A stretch of 64,000 nt of DNA, taken from NCBI RefSeq assembly GCF_030445035.2, contig NC_080677.1, forward strand, positions 26,609,513 through 26,673,512, written 5' to 3'. The position numbers and the translations under genes are program-made. This document shows, piece after piece, positions 1-11,100 of this stretch (positions are counted from its first letter, which is position 1; each line of letters starts with the position of its first letter). This DNA comes from Dasypus novemcinctus (taxonomy: Eukaryota; Chordata; Mammalia; Cingulata; Dasypodidae). Below the pieces are notes generated by a model. It saw only the letters and a program-made list of their open reading frames with translations, made no database searches and had not been told where the DNA came from.

Positions 1-760
1 GGAACTTTTTTTCCAGGCCATTCCTGCCTACCCTCTAGCTATTTTTCTGTGAGAGGAGATAGTGCCATGTCTTTCTTAATCCTCTATCTTCCCAGAAGTC
101 TTCTTTGAGTTTTGGTTCAGCTTATTCTAATTATTTAACATTGCCCAGCTTAATTGATCAAAATAGGGCCACATCCTCGCTAATGTCTGGCAATCCAGAT
201 CAAGGGGTCTGAGGCAAGAGATACCTACAAGCAGTTTTTCTCCCTTCAGTTTCCCTGCCAGCCAGCAGATGGTGCTCATCAGTGAATCTTTCCACAGAGG
301 TGTCTCTCAAACTCCACTTGCCTATGATTCTGATCTGGGTAGAGCTGAGATTCAGAGTGGGCTCTGCTGGTCAAATTCACTGAAGAGAAACTATTTTCCC
401 CCTCTGCCCCACCCTCCCTCTTCCAGGGGAGGAAGATGTCTGTTCCCTTCTCAGCTGGCTGCTGTGAACCACAGGTTTTGTCCAGTTTTTTTTGCCTTTA
501 GGGTGGGGGGTGGGTGCCATTCCCAGCCAAGGCAGCTAGCAACTGAGGGTTATTGTTTCAGCTTCTTTGTTTCTCTGTACCTTGCCCTCTTGGGGGGGGG
601 GGGGGGGGGAGGGCATGCAGCACTTTCCTGGTCTTCAGAGTCCCAAAGCAGATCTCTTGGGCAGCTTTTTGCCCTTTCTCCATTGTTTTTGTGAGAAAGT
701 TCAGCCCTAACTACCTACTCCAATGCTATCTTCCTGAAATCTCTACTTGTCCATTTTTAA
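1..760 (-). mobile_element. Probable LINE-1 5' region, antisense
   Basis: GC-richer, pyrimidine-biased sequence whose complement ends in GGAAGATAGCATTGGAGTAGG, resembling the start of a mammalian L1 5'UTR. A run of 18 G lies at 592-609. The open frames here are accidental. Classification is tentative. Confidence 0.4.
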
Positions 761-879
761 GTCCACCCCCACTGGACTAAGACCATCTTACGGTTCTCAA
801 ATTGCAGCTTATCAGGACTGTTTCACGTTCTCGATTTTCATTCATCCTTGGTCAGTTTTTATCTTCTGAAAAGTCCCTG

Positions 880-1440
880 CCTGGGACAGGGAGAGGGAAG
901 AAGAGATGTGATGTGGGGGCATTTCTGGAACTTGAAGTTGTCCTAAATGATATTGCAGGGAAAGATACTGGACATTATATATCCTGCTATAATCCACTGA
1001 AAGTACTGGGGGAGAGTGTAAACTCCAATGTAAACTATAATCCATGCAGTACAGCAGTGCTCCAGAATATATTCATCAAATGCAATGAATGTGCCATAAT
1101 GATGAAAGAAGTTGTTGATGTGGGAGGAGTGGGTGGGGTGGGGTGTGGAGTATATGGGAACCTCTCATATTTTTTAATGTAAGTATCTTAAAAAAACAAA
1201 AACAAACAACAACAACAAAAAGTCCCTACTTGGTAGAGACTGTGAACTACAATGTAAACCATAATCCATGCTGTGTAGCAGTGTTCCAAAATGTATTCAT
1301 CAAATGCAATGAATGTGCCACACTGATGAAAGAGGTTGTTGATGTGGGAGGAGTGGGGTAGGGGTGGGGAGTGGGGATAATGGGAACCTCTTATATTTTT
1401 TAATGTAACATTTTATGTGATCTATGAATCTTTTTAAAAA
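880..1440 (+). repeat. LINE 3'UTR-like sequence with a tandem duplication of about 220 bp
   Basis: About 1015-1190 and 1236-1411 are diverged copies of one segment; both contain ATTCATCAAATGCAATGAAT and GTTGTTGATGTGGGAGGAGT and end near ATTTTTTAATGTAA. The same family appears reversed at about 30.5-30.9 and 32.3-32.55 kb. Confidence 0.8.
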
Positions 1441-1479
1441 AGACACATTCATAAAATAAAAATAAATTAAAATTCCCTG

Positions 1480-1660
1480 TCATTCCTCATCTTGAGTCAG
1501 TGTAGGTAGTGTGTGTGTTGCCAGGTATTTGTCCATTTCATCTAGATTATCCAACTTGTTGGCATATAGCTGTTCATAGTATCCTTTTATGGTCTTTTTT
1601 ATTTCTGTGGGTTTGGTATTTTATTTTTGTTACTGTGGTCTTAACTCTTTGTTTCCTTTA
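1480..1660 (-). mobile_element. LINE-1 ORF2 fragment, antisense
   Basis: GTCCATTTCATCTAGATTAT followed by CAACTTGTTGGCATATAG is the familiar reverse complement of an L1 ORF2 segment. Short and broken. Confidence 0.7.
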
Positions 1661-2199
1661 TTATTATATTATAATAGTAATTATTATTCATGTCAATGTT
1701 ACAAATTACTGTTAACACAAGATAATAACTACAATAACAATAAATCTGCTTTAGTTGGTGAAGCTACTCCCACCTTACTTATGTTCATTTCTCAACCTTG
1801 AGGGATTTGGGATGATGACCACCAGCCTTCAATCTGAGAAAGAATGTAGATATGAGGCAGAAGAATGGAGTTGTTTTGCTTACAGTTGAAGATACTTCTT
1901 GCTTTTAGGATGCGGCTGGTCATCATCATCATTTTGTTAGTTGTTCAGAACATTCCCAAAGACCTGGAGAGTGGGAGTTGATCTTTGATTCCTTTTTATG
2001 ATTTCAATCTCTTTACTGATATTCCCTTTTGTGTTCATTTATCATTTTTCTGGTTTCCTTTAGTTCTTTGTTTGCATTTTCCTGTAGGTCTTTGTACATA
2101 TTTAGGGCCATTTTTATAAGTATTTTTTTAGATGTACATTTATTTTTAAAATATATTTTTATTACAGAAGTTAATTGTTTCCTATTTTTTAATATCTTT

Positions 2200-3110
2200 T
2201 GTAATTTTTGTTGCATCCTGGACTTTTGGTACTTTAACTTGTTATTCTTGGAATTAGGTACTTAGGTATCTGTTCTGTAAGCTTGTATCCAGGTAATGTT
2301 ATTATAGAGATTTCCTTGAAAGCTAGGAGCTAGCAAAAAGGAAAGACAAAGAGACAGAGGGAGAGAAAGAGAGAGAATAAAAAGAAACACTCTCTCCAGT
2401 ATTTGCAGATTGACCTATGCAGTGCTATCCTTCAGATCTTAGCTGTCTTAACAATGAGTTTAGAGAACAACCTGAGGTAAGAACATAGGGTCCTCTCCAA
2501 TTTGAGCATGTGTCTTGTCCTGGGCATGCACATGTGGCCCTAAGGAATTCCCCAGATTAGATAGATCCAAATTTCCATTTTCTCTTAGGAAGCAGTGTTT
2601 CCTAAGGGTTCTTGGTCCTACATTCTGTGTCCCACACTGGCAATGCTTTGCCCCAGACAGTTGTGATTTGACTTTTGTCTACACCATTCTGTAGGAGAGC
2701 TCTGTGAGCTGCCTTATGTTCCAGGGCAAGTTTTGTGATGGTGAGCCTTTGACTAGTGTTTTCATTCAGTCAATCCTTCTGGTATGCCCAAGTTGACACA
2801 AACATATGTGTTCCCAATATGTGCAAAAGGGTTACTCTACTCCTTCTGAAACTGGGGCCAGGGACCCGGAGAGTCCAGCTCCATGGCAAGCCAGCAAGGG
2901 ATGGGTAATGGGCCAAGAAAGGCACCATAGTTTTCCTACCATTTTTAAATTGCCTTTTTCTTGATTTGGTACTTGCTCTGTTACTGCAACCCTTTAACTG
3001 TTTTCCAGAGCTCTGAGAAAGATGGTTCTACCAGCTCTTCTTGTTGCTTAAAGCTTCTGTGGGAGGATGGAGCACTGGCATATCTTACTCCACCATCTTG
3101 ATGATGCCCT
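2200..3110 (-). mobile_element. LINE-related repeat, copy A
   Basis: Alignable by eye with about 21.42-22.39 kb over several blocks: ATGTGTGGCCCTA-type words, GTGCAAAAGGGTTACTCT, CCTTTAACTGTTTTC, GAAAGATG.TTCT.CC. A third, shorter copy is at 6.2 kb. The orientation assignment is tentative. Confidence 0.65.
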
Positions 3111-3119
3111 CTTCCTTAG

Positions 3120-4030
3120 CCTGGGAAAGATATTTGATATTTCCTTTTGTTATTGTGAAATAACCTCATGACTGAACCTTTTTAGGTTTTTATTTCCTCG
3201 GTTTCTTACTTAGTTTATATAATTTCTCAATTTGTAATTATTTCTTCTGTCTCACTGAATAATACGTGTGTATACATTTACATGTACATATGTATGTGTG
3301 AGTGACTATGGCTACGCATCTTGCCAGAATACAATTTTTATGGCATCTGAATTTCTGCTAATTAGGAGGGAAAATGAGAAGGAAGTTTGTGGATATTTGT
3401 GATACCAGACAGATATTTATCATACTTCTAGAAATTTTATGAATGATCTAAAGATTGACAGTAAGTGGCAAGTTTTGCTATCAATAGGAGGGGAAGCAAG
3501 TTCATCAAACAACTTAGGTGACCATGTTTATGTTTATATTATTAAATTTATTTCAGCTGATGGTTGTAATCTTCTAATGTCTTTAGGGGAGAAAAAATGA
3601 TTAACAAAATAAAGAATTGTTCTGTTTAAGGTCTGAACCAGAAACTTTAAATTTTTAAAAATCTATATCTTTTCTTCCAAATTATCAAGCCTCAGTACTT
3701 GATCATTAGTTATAATAATGTTACCTTTCCATTCAACAGTTGAAAAAATAGGCACGTAGCAGTTAGGAAACTTTCCCAAATTTTCCTATCTACTAAGCCG
3801 AACACCAAGATTTCAATGATAACACTCTAATTCTGTGCTCAAGGCCACCAAGCAATATCAGAGCTATAATTTAAATATAAATGTAAATATAGTCATTCAG
3901 TGACAGGAAGGCATAGGAACTCAATAAATATTTGCCAAATGAATGACTGAATTTATAGATTTTTGTTACAGATTATTGCCAACCACTAATAAATTTAACC
4001 AGACCTGAAATATCTTTTATTATCATTTGT
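3120..4030. other. No gene seen; AT-rich intergenic sequence
   Basis: Mostly unassigned. AACTCAATAAATATTTGCC followed by AAATGAATGACTGAAT (about 3920-3950) resembles the 3' end of an L2/MIR element. Confidence 0.5.
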
Positions 4031-4240
4031 GTATTAGTTACCTATTGCTGCACAACAAATTATCCCAAACTTTAGCTGCTTAAAACAACAAATTTTAATT
4101 ATCTAACATTTTCTGAGGGTTAGGAATTCAGGAGTGGATTAGCTGGGTGGTTCTGGCTTAGGGTCTCTCACAACGTCTCAGTCAAGTTGACGGCTGGGGC
4201 TGTCCTGATGAACATCGCCCCATCTCTTTACTCTCTTAAA
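4030..4240 (-). mobile_element. MLT1-type LTR fragment (ERVL-MaLR), antisense
   Basis: TGTATTAGTTACCTATTGCT at the left, then GCTTAAAACAACAAATTT and CTTAGGGTCTCTCACAA, is the reverse of the MLT1 3' end. Non-coding. Confidence 0.7.
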
Positions 4241-4739
4241 CACAGATTCAAAGTTGTGTGTTTAATCATGGTTGGGGGTGGGGTAGTGGAGGGTGTTGAT
4301 ATCATAGGACAGTACAGCGAACAATTTAAAAATGAATCTTAGAAATCCTCTTCTTAAAAGTCCCTCTGTCGTCTCCACCACCTGGACATTTCACCCTCAA
4401 GTTCCAGTCTCCTACCACACTGCTGTCTACCCTCTTTCTATCTGTCCTGTTAATCTCTTTACTGGAACTCCAGAAATTCCTGTTCATTATTTACCCAAAG
4501 CATGTCTCAGTCTTTAGGACAATATCTCAACAACAAATATGCCCATTAAAATGTATTCCTAAAACAGATTTTCTTGGAAAAAAAAGTGGCCAGCTATAAA
4601 ATTAGTCTGTTTCTCTCCACCATTGTCATAGTAAAAATTATGCTAGACAAAGAAAGTACTAAGGACTTACTTCCATGAAATTTAGAATTTGAATATTTCC
4701 TTTAAAGTGAGGAAGAATTAAGCTTAAGATAAAGAATAC

Positions 4740-4905
4740 CTTGTCAAGTGATCTCATTTTAAGTTCACAATAGCCCTATGAAGTAGGTAATATTATTAAT
4801 TTTCCGATTCTATAGATGAGGAAACTGAGGCGTGGGAGGTAGGTAACTTGCCTCAGGTCACAGATCCAGTGAGTGGCAAAGCCAGACCTCTGTCCCATGC
4901 TTTTA
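4740..4905 (-). mobile_element. MIR SINE, antisense
   Basis: TAGATGAGGAAACTGAGGC followed by GTAACTTGCCTCAGGTCACA is the reverse of the MIR core. Confidence 0.85.
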
Positions 4906-5094
4906 AAAAAATAACTATCCTGTAAGAAGCAAACATAAAGAACTTAAGAAATTCCAAAAATTAGTTCAAATGGAGAATAAAAAGTTTAAAAACCTTTGGC
5001 CAGTTTCCTAGATGATGCATCATTAGATGTTACTAAATAAACTGTATGTTGATGTAGTGGTCCCAGGTTTTAGAAAAGAATATACTATTGAGAT

Positions 5095-5690
5095 CTGTTA
5101 TTTATTAAATGTCTAGGTTGTGATAGGCACTTTGCATTGTTTCAAATCTGCATATAACCTTAAAGTACAGGATGCCCTTTTTTTTCCTTTAAAGATTTAT
5201 TTATTTATTTAATTCCCCCCCTCCCCCGGTTGTCTGTTCTCTGTGTCTATTTGCTGCGTCTTGTTTCTTTGTCCACTTTTGTTGTCGTCAGCGGCACGTC
5301 AGCGGCCCGTCAGCGGCACAGGAAGTGTGGGCGGCGCCATTCCTGGGCAGGCTGCACTTTCTTTCACGCTGGGCGGCTCTCTTTACGGGGCGCACTCCTT
5401 GCGTGTGGGGCTCCCCTACGCGGGGGTGACACCCCTGCGTGGCAGGGCACTCCTTACGCGCATTAGCGCTGCACATGGGCCAGCTCCACATGGGTCAAGG
5501 AAGCCCGGGGTTTGAACCGTGGACCTCCCATGTGGTAGACGGACGCCCTAACCACTGGGCCAAGTCCGTTTCCCAGGATGGGTATTTTAAAAACGAGGAA
5601 ACAGTCTCAGAATGTTCAGTAACCTGCCTGGATCATATAGCTACTGGATGGCAGACTGAGGATAGACCGCCGTGCAGTGCCCTTCCTGAA
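5095..5690 (-). mobile_element. MIR SINE, antisense, split by a DAS SINE
   Basis: The left part (TAGGCACTTTGCATTGT) and the right part (ACGAGGAAACAGTCTCAGAA to CATATAGCTACTGGATGGCA) flank the DAS insertion at 5175-5574; the 6-bp AGGATG occurs on both sides. Confidence 0.75.
5175..5574 (-). mobile_element. DAS-type SINE, full length, with TSD AGGATG
   Basis: T-run and AAAGATTTATTTATTTATTT at the left (tail); tRNA-like head reversed at the right (CCTAACCACTGGGCCAAGTC). TSD at 5169-5174 and 5575-5580. Confidence 0.9.
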
Positions 5691-6100
5691 GTTCCCATTG
5701 GACTGCTGTTGATCTCTTGGGTTGATTATCTTCGTAGCAGGTCAGGTTGGTGGTGTTCTAACCTGTGACCTCACCCACTTCTTCTTTGCTGAAAGAACCC
5801 AGATTTTATCCAGATAAAGAAAAGTAATGTGCTCAGAGAAGGTGGGTCTCTTTCCCTCTTCCCACAATAATGACCTGGAAACCAGTCGCAGCAATCTCAT
5901 TCCCCTGTCCAAGAAGACATAAGGAGAACTCTGCTGGAGATTCTGGAAAATATTTTTCCTCTCTGATAAACAGAAAGGAAGGAGAAGAAAACTAACCGCC
6001 CCTTTCCTTCCTGCTCCCACTATTAAAGCCATGTTGCTGAGATAACATGGTGGTTCCTAAGATTTGAGGTTCTGAAGAGAAGCAGTTGACTGGGAGGAAA
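5690..6100. other. No gene or repeat recognised
   Basis: Intergenic sequence. The 96-codon - strand open frame here shows no domain I recognise. Confidence 0.4.
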
Positions 6101-6104
6101 GAAG

Positions 6105-6196
6105 GCAGTAGAGCAGAGTGGTTAAGGTGATAACTCAGAAGCCAGATAGCCTGGATTTGATTCCTGGTGTTGCTTCTTACAAGTAGTGTGATCTAT
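6105..6196 (+). mobile_element. MIR SINE fragment, sense
   Basis: AGAGTGGTTAAGGTGATAA, then GCCTGGATTTGATTCCTGG and AGTAGTGTGATCTATGG match the MIR 5' half. Confidence 0.65.
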
Positions 6197-6340
6197 GGTG
6201 CTTGTCCTGTCACTGCAGTCCTTTAACTGTCTTCTGGAGCATTGAGACAGATGTTTCTGCCTGTTCTTGCTGGTTGTTCAAAGTTTCTGTGGGGAACAGG
6301 GCCCCGAAGCATCTCAGTCTGCCTTCTTGTACTAGGTTGG
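6197..6340 (-). mobile_element. LINE-related repeat, copy B (short)
   Basis: CCTTTAACTGTCTTCTGGAG and GATGTTTCTGCCTGTTCTTG match the copies at 3.0 and 22.3 kb. Confidence 0.6.
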
Positions 6341-6414
6341 TCCCCTCTATGAGTCTTTATCTTTGTATCCCAGGGTATTAAAATAAATATATGTTGAATT
6401 AACAATGTCTATTT

Positions 6415-6700
6415 TTTTAAAAAATGTTTATTTTGAAATAATTATGGGATCACAAGATGTTGCAAAAATAGTACAGAGAGCTCTTTGAGTATCCAGCACC
6501 TTGCTCCCCCCCAGTAGGTAATACCTTACAAACTATAATAAATTATCAAATAGGAAATTGACATTGGCACAGTGCAATTAACTAGACCACAGACCTTACT
6601 CAGATTTCATCATTTTTTGTATGCACTCACTTTTTTATGTGTTTGTGTGTAATTCTATTAAATTTATCACATATATAAATTTGTTTAGTCACCATATGAA
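6415..6700 (-). mobile_element. LINE-1 3'UTR-type fragment, antisense
   Basis: TATTTTGAAATAATTATGGG through CAAAAATAGTACAGAGAG is the reverse of an L1M 3'UTR motif. Confidence 0.55.
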
Positions 6701-7456
6701 AATACATAGCTATTCTTTCATGACAAAACTCCCTTGGTCTACCGCTTAATAAGGTGTCTATTTCAACTAGAATTTTTCTGTATTATTTATGGAAAACTGG
6801 AGAGGAGATAGTGTATATTAGCTCTGGAATGCACTGCCACCTTCAGAGATGGCTGTGCCCACTTCCTCCCTCAAATTCAAAATTTTAAAGTAGGTTAAAA
6901 TATTAAAATCAAGAATTATGATTTATGCATTCAGAAACGACTAAGAAAAGAATATGGTCAATTTTAGGAAATTCGTAGTTGCACCTTAATTTTGCCAGGA
7001 ATCATTTCTGTCCTCTTTCTTTTCTAGTATCGTGACACTGTTTAAAATGCAGTCTTACAAGGATATTGTTTCATGGCCATTGGCACTTCATTAAAAGAAA
7101 AGATGCCTTGTTAACCAAAAAGGAATGCTTGAAACAATGTCCTGTGCCTGGTTTTGGATCTGGATCACAATGGAGATGCTGTTCATTCCAAAAAAGTTTG
7201 TGTAATTGCTGGAAAATACTGATTTATGATCTCCTAAACTGGATACTGTAACTAGCTGTGATTGTTTAGGGCTTCTCCAGCTGAGAGGAAAGATCTGTAG
7301 GGGAACTAGGGTGATGGTTTAGGTGCTCCCTTAATCTAGTGTGAAGCACTCTATAGTTGTTCTTCGAAGGCAGCTGCAGAAGGAAAGCTGAACAAGAAGT
7401 CAGCCTCTTCTGTCTTCCTGAGCCCCATCTTGCTGATCATTCCAGTCCCCTCTGAG
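6700..7456. other. No gene or clear repeat seen
   Basis: AT-rich intergenic sequence. A 61-codon open frame at 7066 has no recognisable domain. Confidence 0.4.
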
Positions 7457-7797
7457 AATTTTTTTGTTTGTTTAAAAAGATTTATTTTTTTTAATCCCCT
7501 CTTCTCCCAGATGGTTTTCTCGTTTGTGTACTCATTGTTTGCTTGCCTTCTCCAGTAGGCTCCAGAAACTGAACCCAGTACCTCCCATATGGGAAGGGAG
7601 TGTCCAGTGGCCTAAGCCACAGCCGCTTCCCGTGGGCTGTGGGGTCTGATGGCTTGTGTCATCTGCTTGTTTAGGCATTTGCTCACTGTGGCAGGTGCAG
7701 CATCTGCCCGTCTTCTTTAGGAGGCACCAGAACCTGAACGTGGGACCTCCCACATGGTAGGCAGGCACACAACTGGTTAAGCCACATTTGCTTCCCT
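7457..7797 (-). mobile_element. DAS-type SINE, dimeric form
   Basis: Two tRNA-like heads in one element: GAACCCAGTACCTCCCATAT near 7572 and GAACGTGGGACCTCCCACAT near 7736, with one tail at the left. Confidence 0.8.
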
Positions 7798-8479
7798 GAG
7801 ACTTCATTTAAGGGGGTAGGAACCTTAAGCAAAAGGATGGCAAACAAGTACACATATTGGATAAGTATTCAACCTGTGCTTTTCCCAGTTTAAGACAATA
7901 ATGATTCAAAGATAAGCATCTCTGAAACCCCAGAAATAATCCAGCTTTTCAGCCCTTAGTGTTTTAAGTGCTAAGAAGAATGTTTTAAGTTTTAACTAAC
8001 ATAGCAGACTGCTGATTGTCTGATCCAACACCCATTTCCAATGTGTTTATCTCTTGTAGCCTTCCACTAGAGTTTGGAAAAACTAAGTCCTCATAGCTAC
8101 AGGTGGACAAATGAATACTCAGGACAATGCAAATATGTATGAAACTCTGCAGAGTTCAGGGGATGAAGTCCTGAGAAAATTTTTACTTTCCTGGAAAAAT
8201 TAGCTTGGGTGGCTGGGGCCACCTCATTCTCCTTTTTCCTGCCTCAAAAAAAGGTGTGAAATCTAGAGCTGCTGCAGCTTTCTTGCAACAATCAGGGAAA
8301 TTTGAAAAGGATCACAGAATGGTGGCTCTGCTGTTTTTGAGCTTTTGAACCACTAAGGGTGACTGCCTACCTGCCTACTTGTGTGACCAAGCAGACCCTT
8401 ATTTATTCAAGTTCTTGGAGTGGAATCTTTTGTTACTTGCAGGCAAATGCATTCCTAACTGATACAACCATTAAAATGA

Positions 8480-8960
8480 CATTTTTTGTTCCTTCACCCT
8501 CACAATTAGCTACTCCTTCTATAGTTATTGTTATTACTATCATATCACCCAAATTAGAATACTGCCTTCCTTGCCTTCTAACTTTCCTTCATCTCTTAGC
8601 AACCAGCTTTTATTTATTATCACTAGCTAGTTTTCAAATCCCTATCTGCTTAACCATCCTCACTGACACTAACGTAGTTCAAACTATCTCCCATCTGAAG
8701 ACTACCATCCCTGCTTTATGATTCCGTCTTTCCAGCCTAATATTCACCATGGTTCCGAGTTATTTTTCGAAAATCTCATCAAGATAGTTTCTTGCTTAAA
8801 AACCTTAAATTGCTCTCTATTGCTTACAGAATGAAAGACAAACTTGTTACCATAGTATCTTTGTTGTTTCTGCCTTCTTGTTTAGACTGAGCTCTGCATC
8901 TCCTGTATCCAGTCTGGCACGTTTTAATCGCTCAAGTGTTTGTTAAATGATTGAATCTTT
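8480..8960 (-). mobile_element. L2 LINE 3' end, antisense
   Basis: CTTGCTTAAAAACCTTAAAT followed by TGCTCTCTATTGCTTACAGA and a pyrimidine-rich left part match reversed L2. The 120-codon open frame at 8359 lies in this region. Confidence 0.55.
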
Positions 8961-9389
8961 GTATGGCTTCTTTGTCTGATATCAAACCACTTAAATATTT
9001 AATCAGACGAGGCACAGTGATAGCACACTGGGCACTCAAGAAAGATTTGTGGAATTAATTTCTAAATTCCACCGTAAAACAAATCCTTTATCAGTAGTCC
9101 TGAACACACGAATCTTGGTATCTAGCCCAGAGTGGCATCCTTCCTCCAGGAAGGTTCCATTCAGAGAATTATACTCTTTTAGTTTACAATTAGTCACCTA
9201 TATTCTCCAGGCGCAAGGAAGGTTGGTGGAGCGTGTGTGGGCATTTCTGACATTTTTTGATCCATGAATAACGCCTCTCAAACAAGAGAGCAAACATACA
9301 GCCTTCTGCCTGCGAGCCAGCTGTGCCAAGCTAACTAGTGTGGGCCACGGCCATAAGTCGCTACAAACACTTTACTTTGTGGAGCACAA
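8961..9389. other. Unassigned flank of the CpG island
   Basis: No repeat recognised; CpG density begins to rise toward 9390. Confidence 0.4.
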
Positions 9390-9840
9390 CTGAGGGGACT
9401 CGTGTGGAACTCGCCGGCGGCGGCTCGGATCCGCCGCACTGCAGCACAGAATCCGCCAAGGTTCACGGGCAGAGGCTCCCTCCCCAGAACCACCGCGCCC
9501 TCTCGGTCGTCTCCGAGCTTTTCCTTGGCCTTGGGGAACCGGACGTGCCTTAGAAGGCGGCGGCAGGGTTTTGGAGAAAAGGGGCTGAGGAGACAAAGCC
9601 CACTCGGCGATCCGCCCAGCGCCCCCAACCTTCTCCTTTCCCGGGCTCCTGTCGCCTAGTCCTCCCCGTCCCCGCTCCCCGACTTCTGCCAACAAATATC
9701 TGCTTGTGAGGAAAGTGTTAGGTATCTGAAGGAAAAACCAGACTACTAATAGAATTTGGTGTTTTGCTGCCTGGATTTCCTAGCCCGGAATTCCTCGGGC
9801 CGCTCCTTCCGCCCAGCTCAGCTCGGTGGCCCGGCCGCCC

Positions 9841-9940
9841 GCGCCCGCCCGCGCCCGCCCGCGCCCGCCCGCGCCCGCCCGCGCCCGCCCGCGCCCGCCC
9901 GCGCCCGCCCGCGCCCGCCCGCGCCCGCCCGCGCCCGCCC
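9841..9940. repeat. Perfect GC-box minisatellite, ten copies of a 10-bp unit
   Basis: GCGCCCGCCC is repeated ten times without a mismatch, with partial copies on each side. Next to it, 9951-9983 holds a second 10-bp period, GCCGCCGCCA, in about three copies. On the - strand each unit holds two GGG runs and one GGGCGG box, so the array is both a row of Sp-family sites and a G-quadruplex former, with an i-motif on the C-rich strand. It lies about 0.5-0.75 kb upstream of exon 1, inside the CpG island. Confidence 0.97.
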
Positions 9941-10439
9941 GCGCCCCCTCCACGCCGCCAGCCGCCGCCAGCCGCCGCCAGCCGCGCGCGCGCCCTCCGG
10001 GGGCTCTTCGGTGACCTTCCCTGGGAACCCCCTTCGCTAACGCTTCCCCGTCACCTCGCGCCGCCCCCGCCCTTCCTCCTTCCTTTTTCGCGCCTGCGCG
10101 GACTCAATTGTTTTGGTTTTTCAGGTGGGATCCAGCAAGGGAAAAGGGCGGGGGGAGCTTGAATGAGGGCGGGGAGGAGGGGCGTCTGGAGAGCCAGGGA
10201 AACTGCAAAACTGTACGTGGTGCAGACAGGCGCGCACGAACGGAAGACTGCGAAGCCCGCCGAGAGACCGGCGTGCCCGCGGCACGGCCAACGGTCCGCT
10301 GCTTGCGCGTTCCCGGGCCCGCCAAGGGGGCGAGAGCGCGCCAGGGGCGGGACGGGGGTGACGGGACAGGCGTCTCGCGGCTCCAGGGCTGACGGGGCGG
10401 CGCAGGCGTGCCGCGCGCCTCCCGGGGGGAGGAGCCTGG

Positions 10440-10704
10440 CGGTGGTCGGGCCCTGAGGAGAGTGCGGCGGCGCCCGCAGAGGACGCTGCTTTCCGCGCCG
10501 GACGGACCGACCGAGGGAGGGCGCGAGGGAAAACCGGAAGGAAGAGGAGTCGGCGGCGTCAGCGTTCCTCGGCGGGAGGCGGAAGGGAGACCCTGGCCCT
10601 GGCCGCGGCGGAGGGCCACGCCCCCGCCGCCGCGCCCAAGGATCCCAGTGTCTGTGGGGTCGCCGGCCGGACCGGGTCCCATCCTCCGGGACCGCGGGAC
10701 TCGG
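10440..10704 (+). other. KBTBD2: KBTBD2 exon 1, non-coding (5' boundary inferred)
   Basis: The 3' end is set by a strong donor, CGG|GTGAGC, with the GT at 10705-10706. The interval 10440-10704 contains no ATG, as expected for an untranslated first exon. The 5' boundary is a guess from the position of the GC boxes and ETS site. Alternative first exons elsewhere in the island cannot be excluded without cDNA. Confidence 0.6.
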
Positions 10705-11100
10705 GTGAGCAGGGGCCACCAGCGTCGAGCGGGCAGGAAGGAGCGGGTGGGGGTGTGGGGGGCGCGCGGCGACCTGTGGAGGGATTGGGGGAAGACGGCT
10801 GTGGCGGGAGGGGGCTCGGCCCTTTGTGGCTCGGCGGCGGGGGGCGGCGGCGGCGGCATCTTTCAAACTCGAGACGCTTCCGCCGCCGGCGGGGGAGGGG
10901 CGCGGGCTGCCAGCGCCGCCCTCCGCAGCCCGCGGCGGCCCCACTGCGGCCGGCTTCGGGCCGGTGCGCGGGGCCGGAGCGGCGCGGCGCCCCGTGCGCG
11001 GGCGTTTCTGGCCCCTGCCCTCGGGATTCCTTCGCGACCGGGGGTCTGGGGGCCGCCCTCGCCCGCGTTGTCGCCCGCCCTTGCGAAAATAGAGCTGATT

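Larger units (their letters stand above)
9390..11100 (+). promoter_or_regulatory. KBTBD2: CpG-island promoter of KBTBD2
   Basis: An abrupt GC- and CpG-dense block sits in AT-rich surroundings and leads into the gene. It has no obvious TATA box near the likely start. GC boxes (GGGCGG) lie at 10146, 10167, 10345 and 10395, an ETS-type ACCGGAAG at 10533-10540, and an NRF1-like CGCGCCTGCGCG at 10089-10100. This is the usual make-up of a broad housekeeping promoter. The transcription start is not visible directly; I infer it within about 10.3-10.55 kb from the exon 1 donor. A bidirectional promoter is possible, but I recognise no upstream exon. Confidence 0.85.

Noticed and set aside
8359-8721. 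120-codon + strand open frame
   Set aside because: Overlaps an antisense L2 fragment; no domain recognised.
9756-10162. Open frames encoding Pro-Ala-Arg repeats
   Set aside because: They only translate the 10-bp minisatellite; no sign of a real protein.
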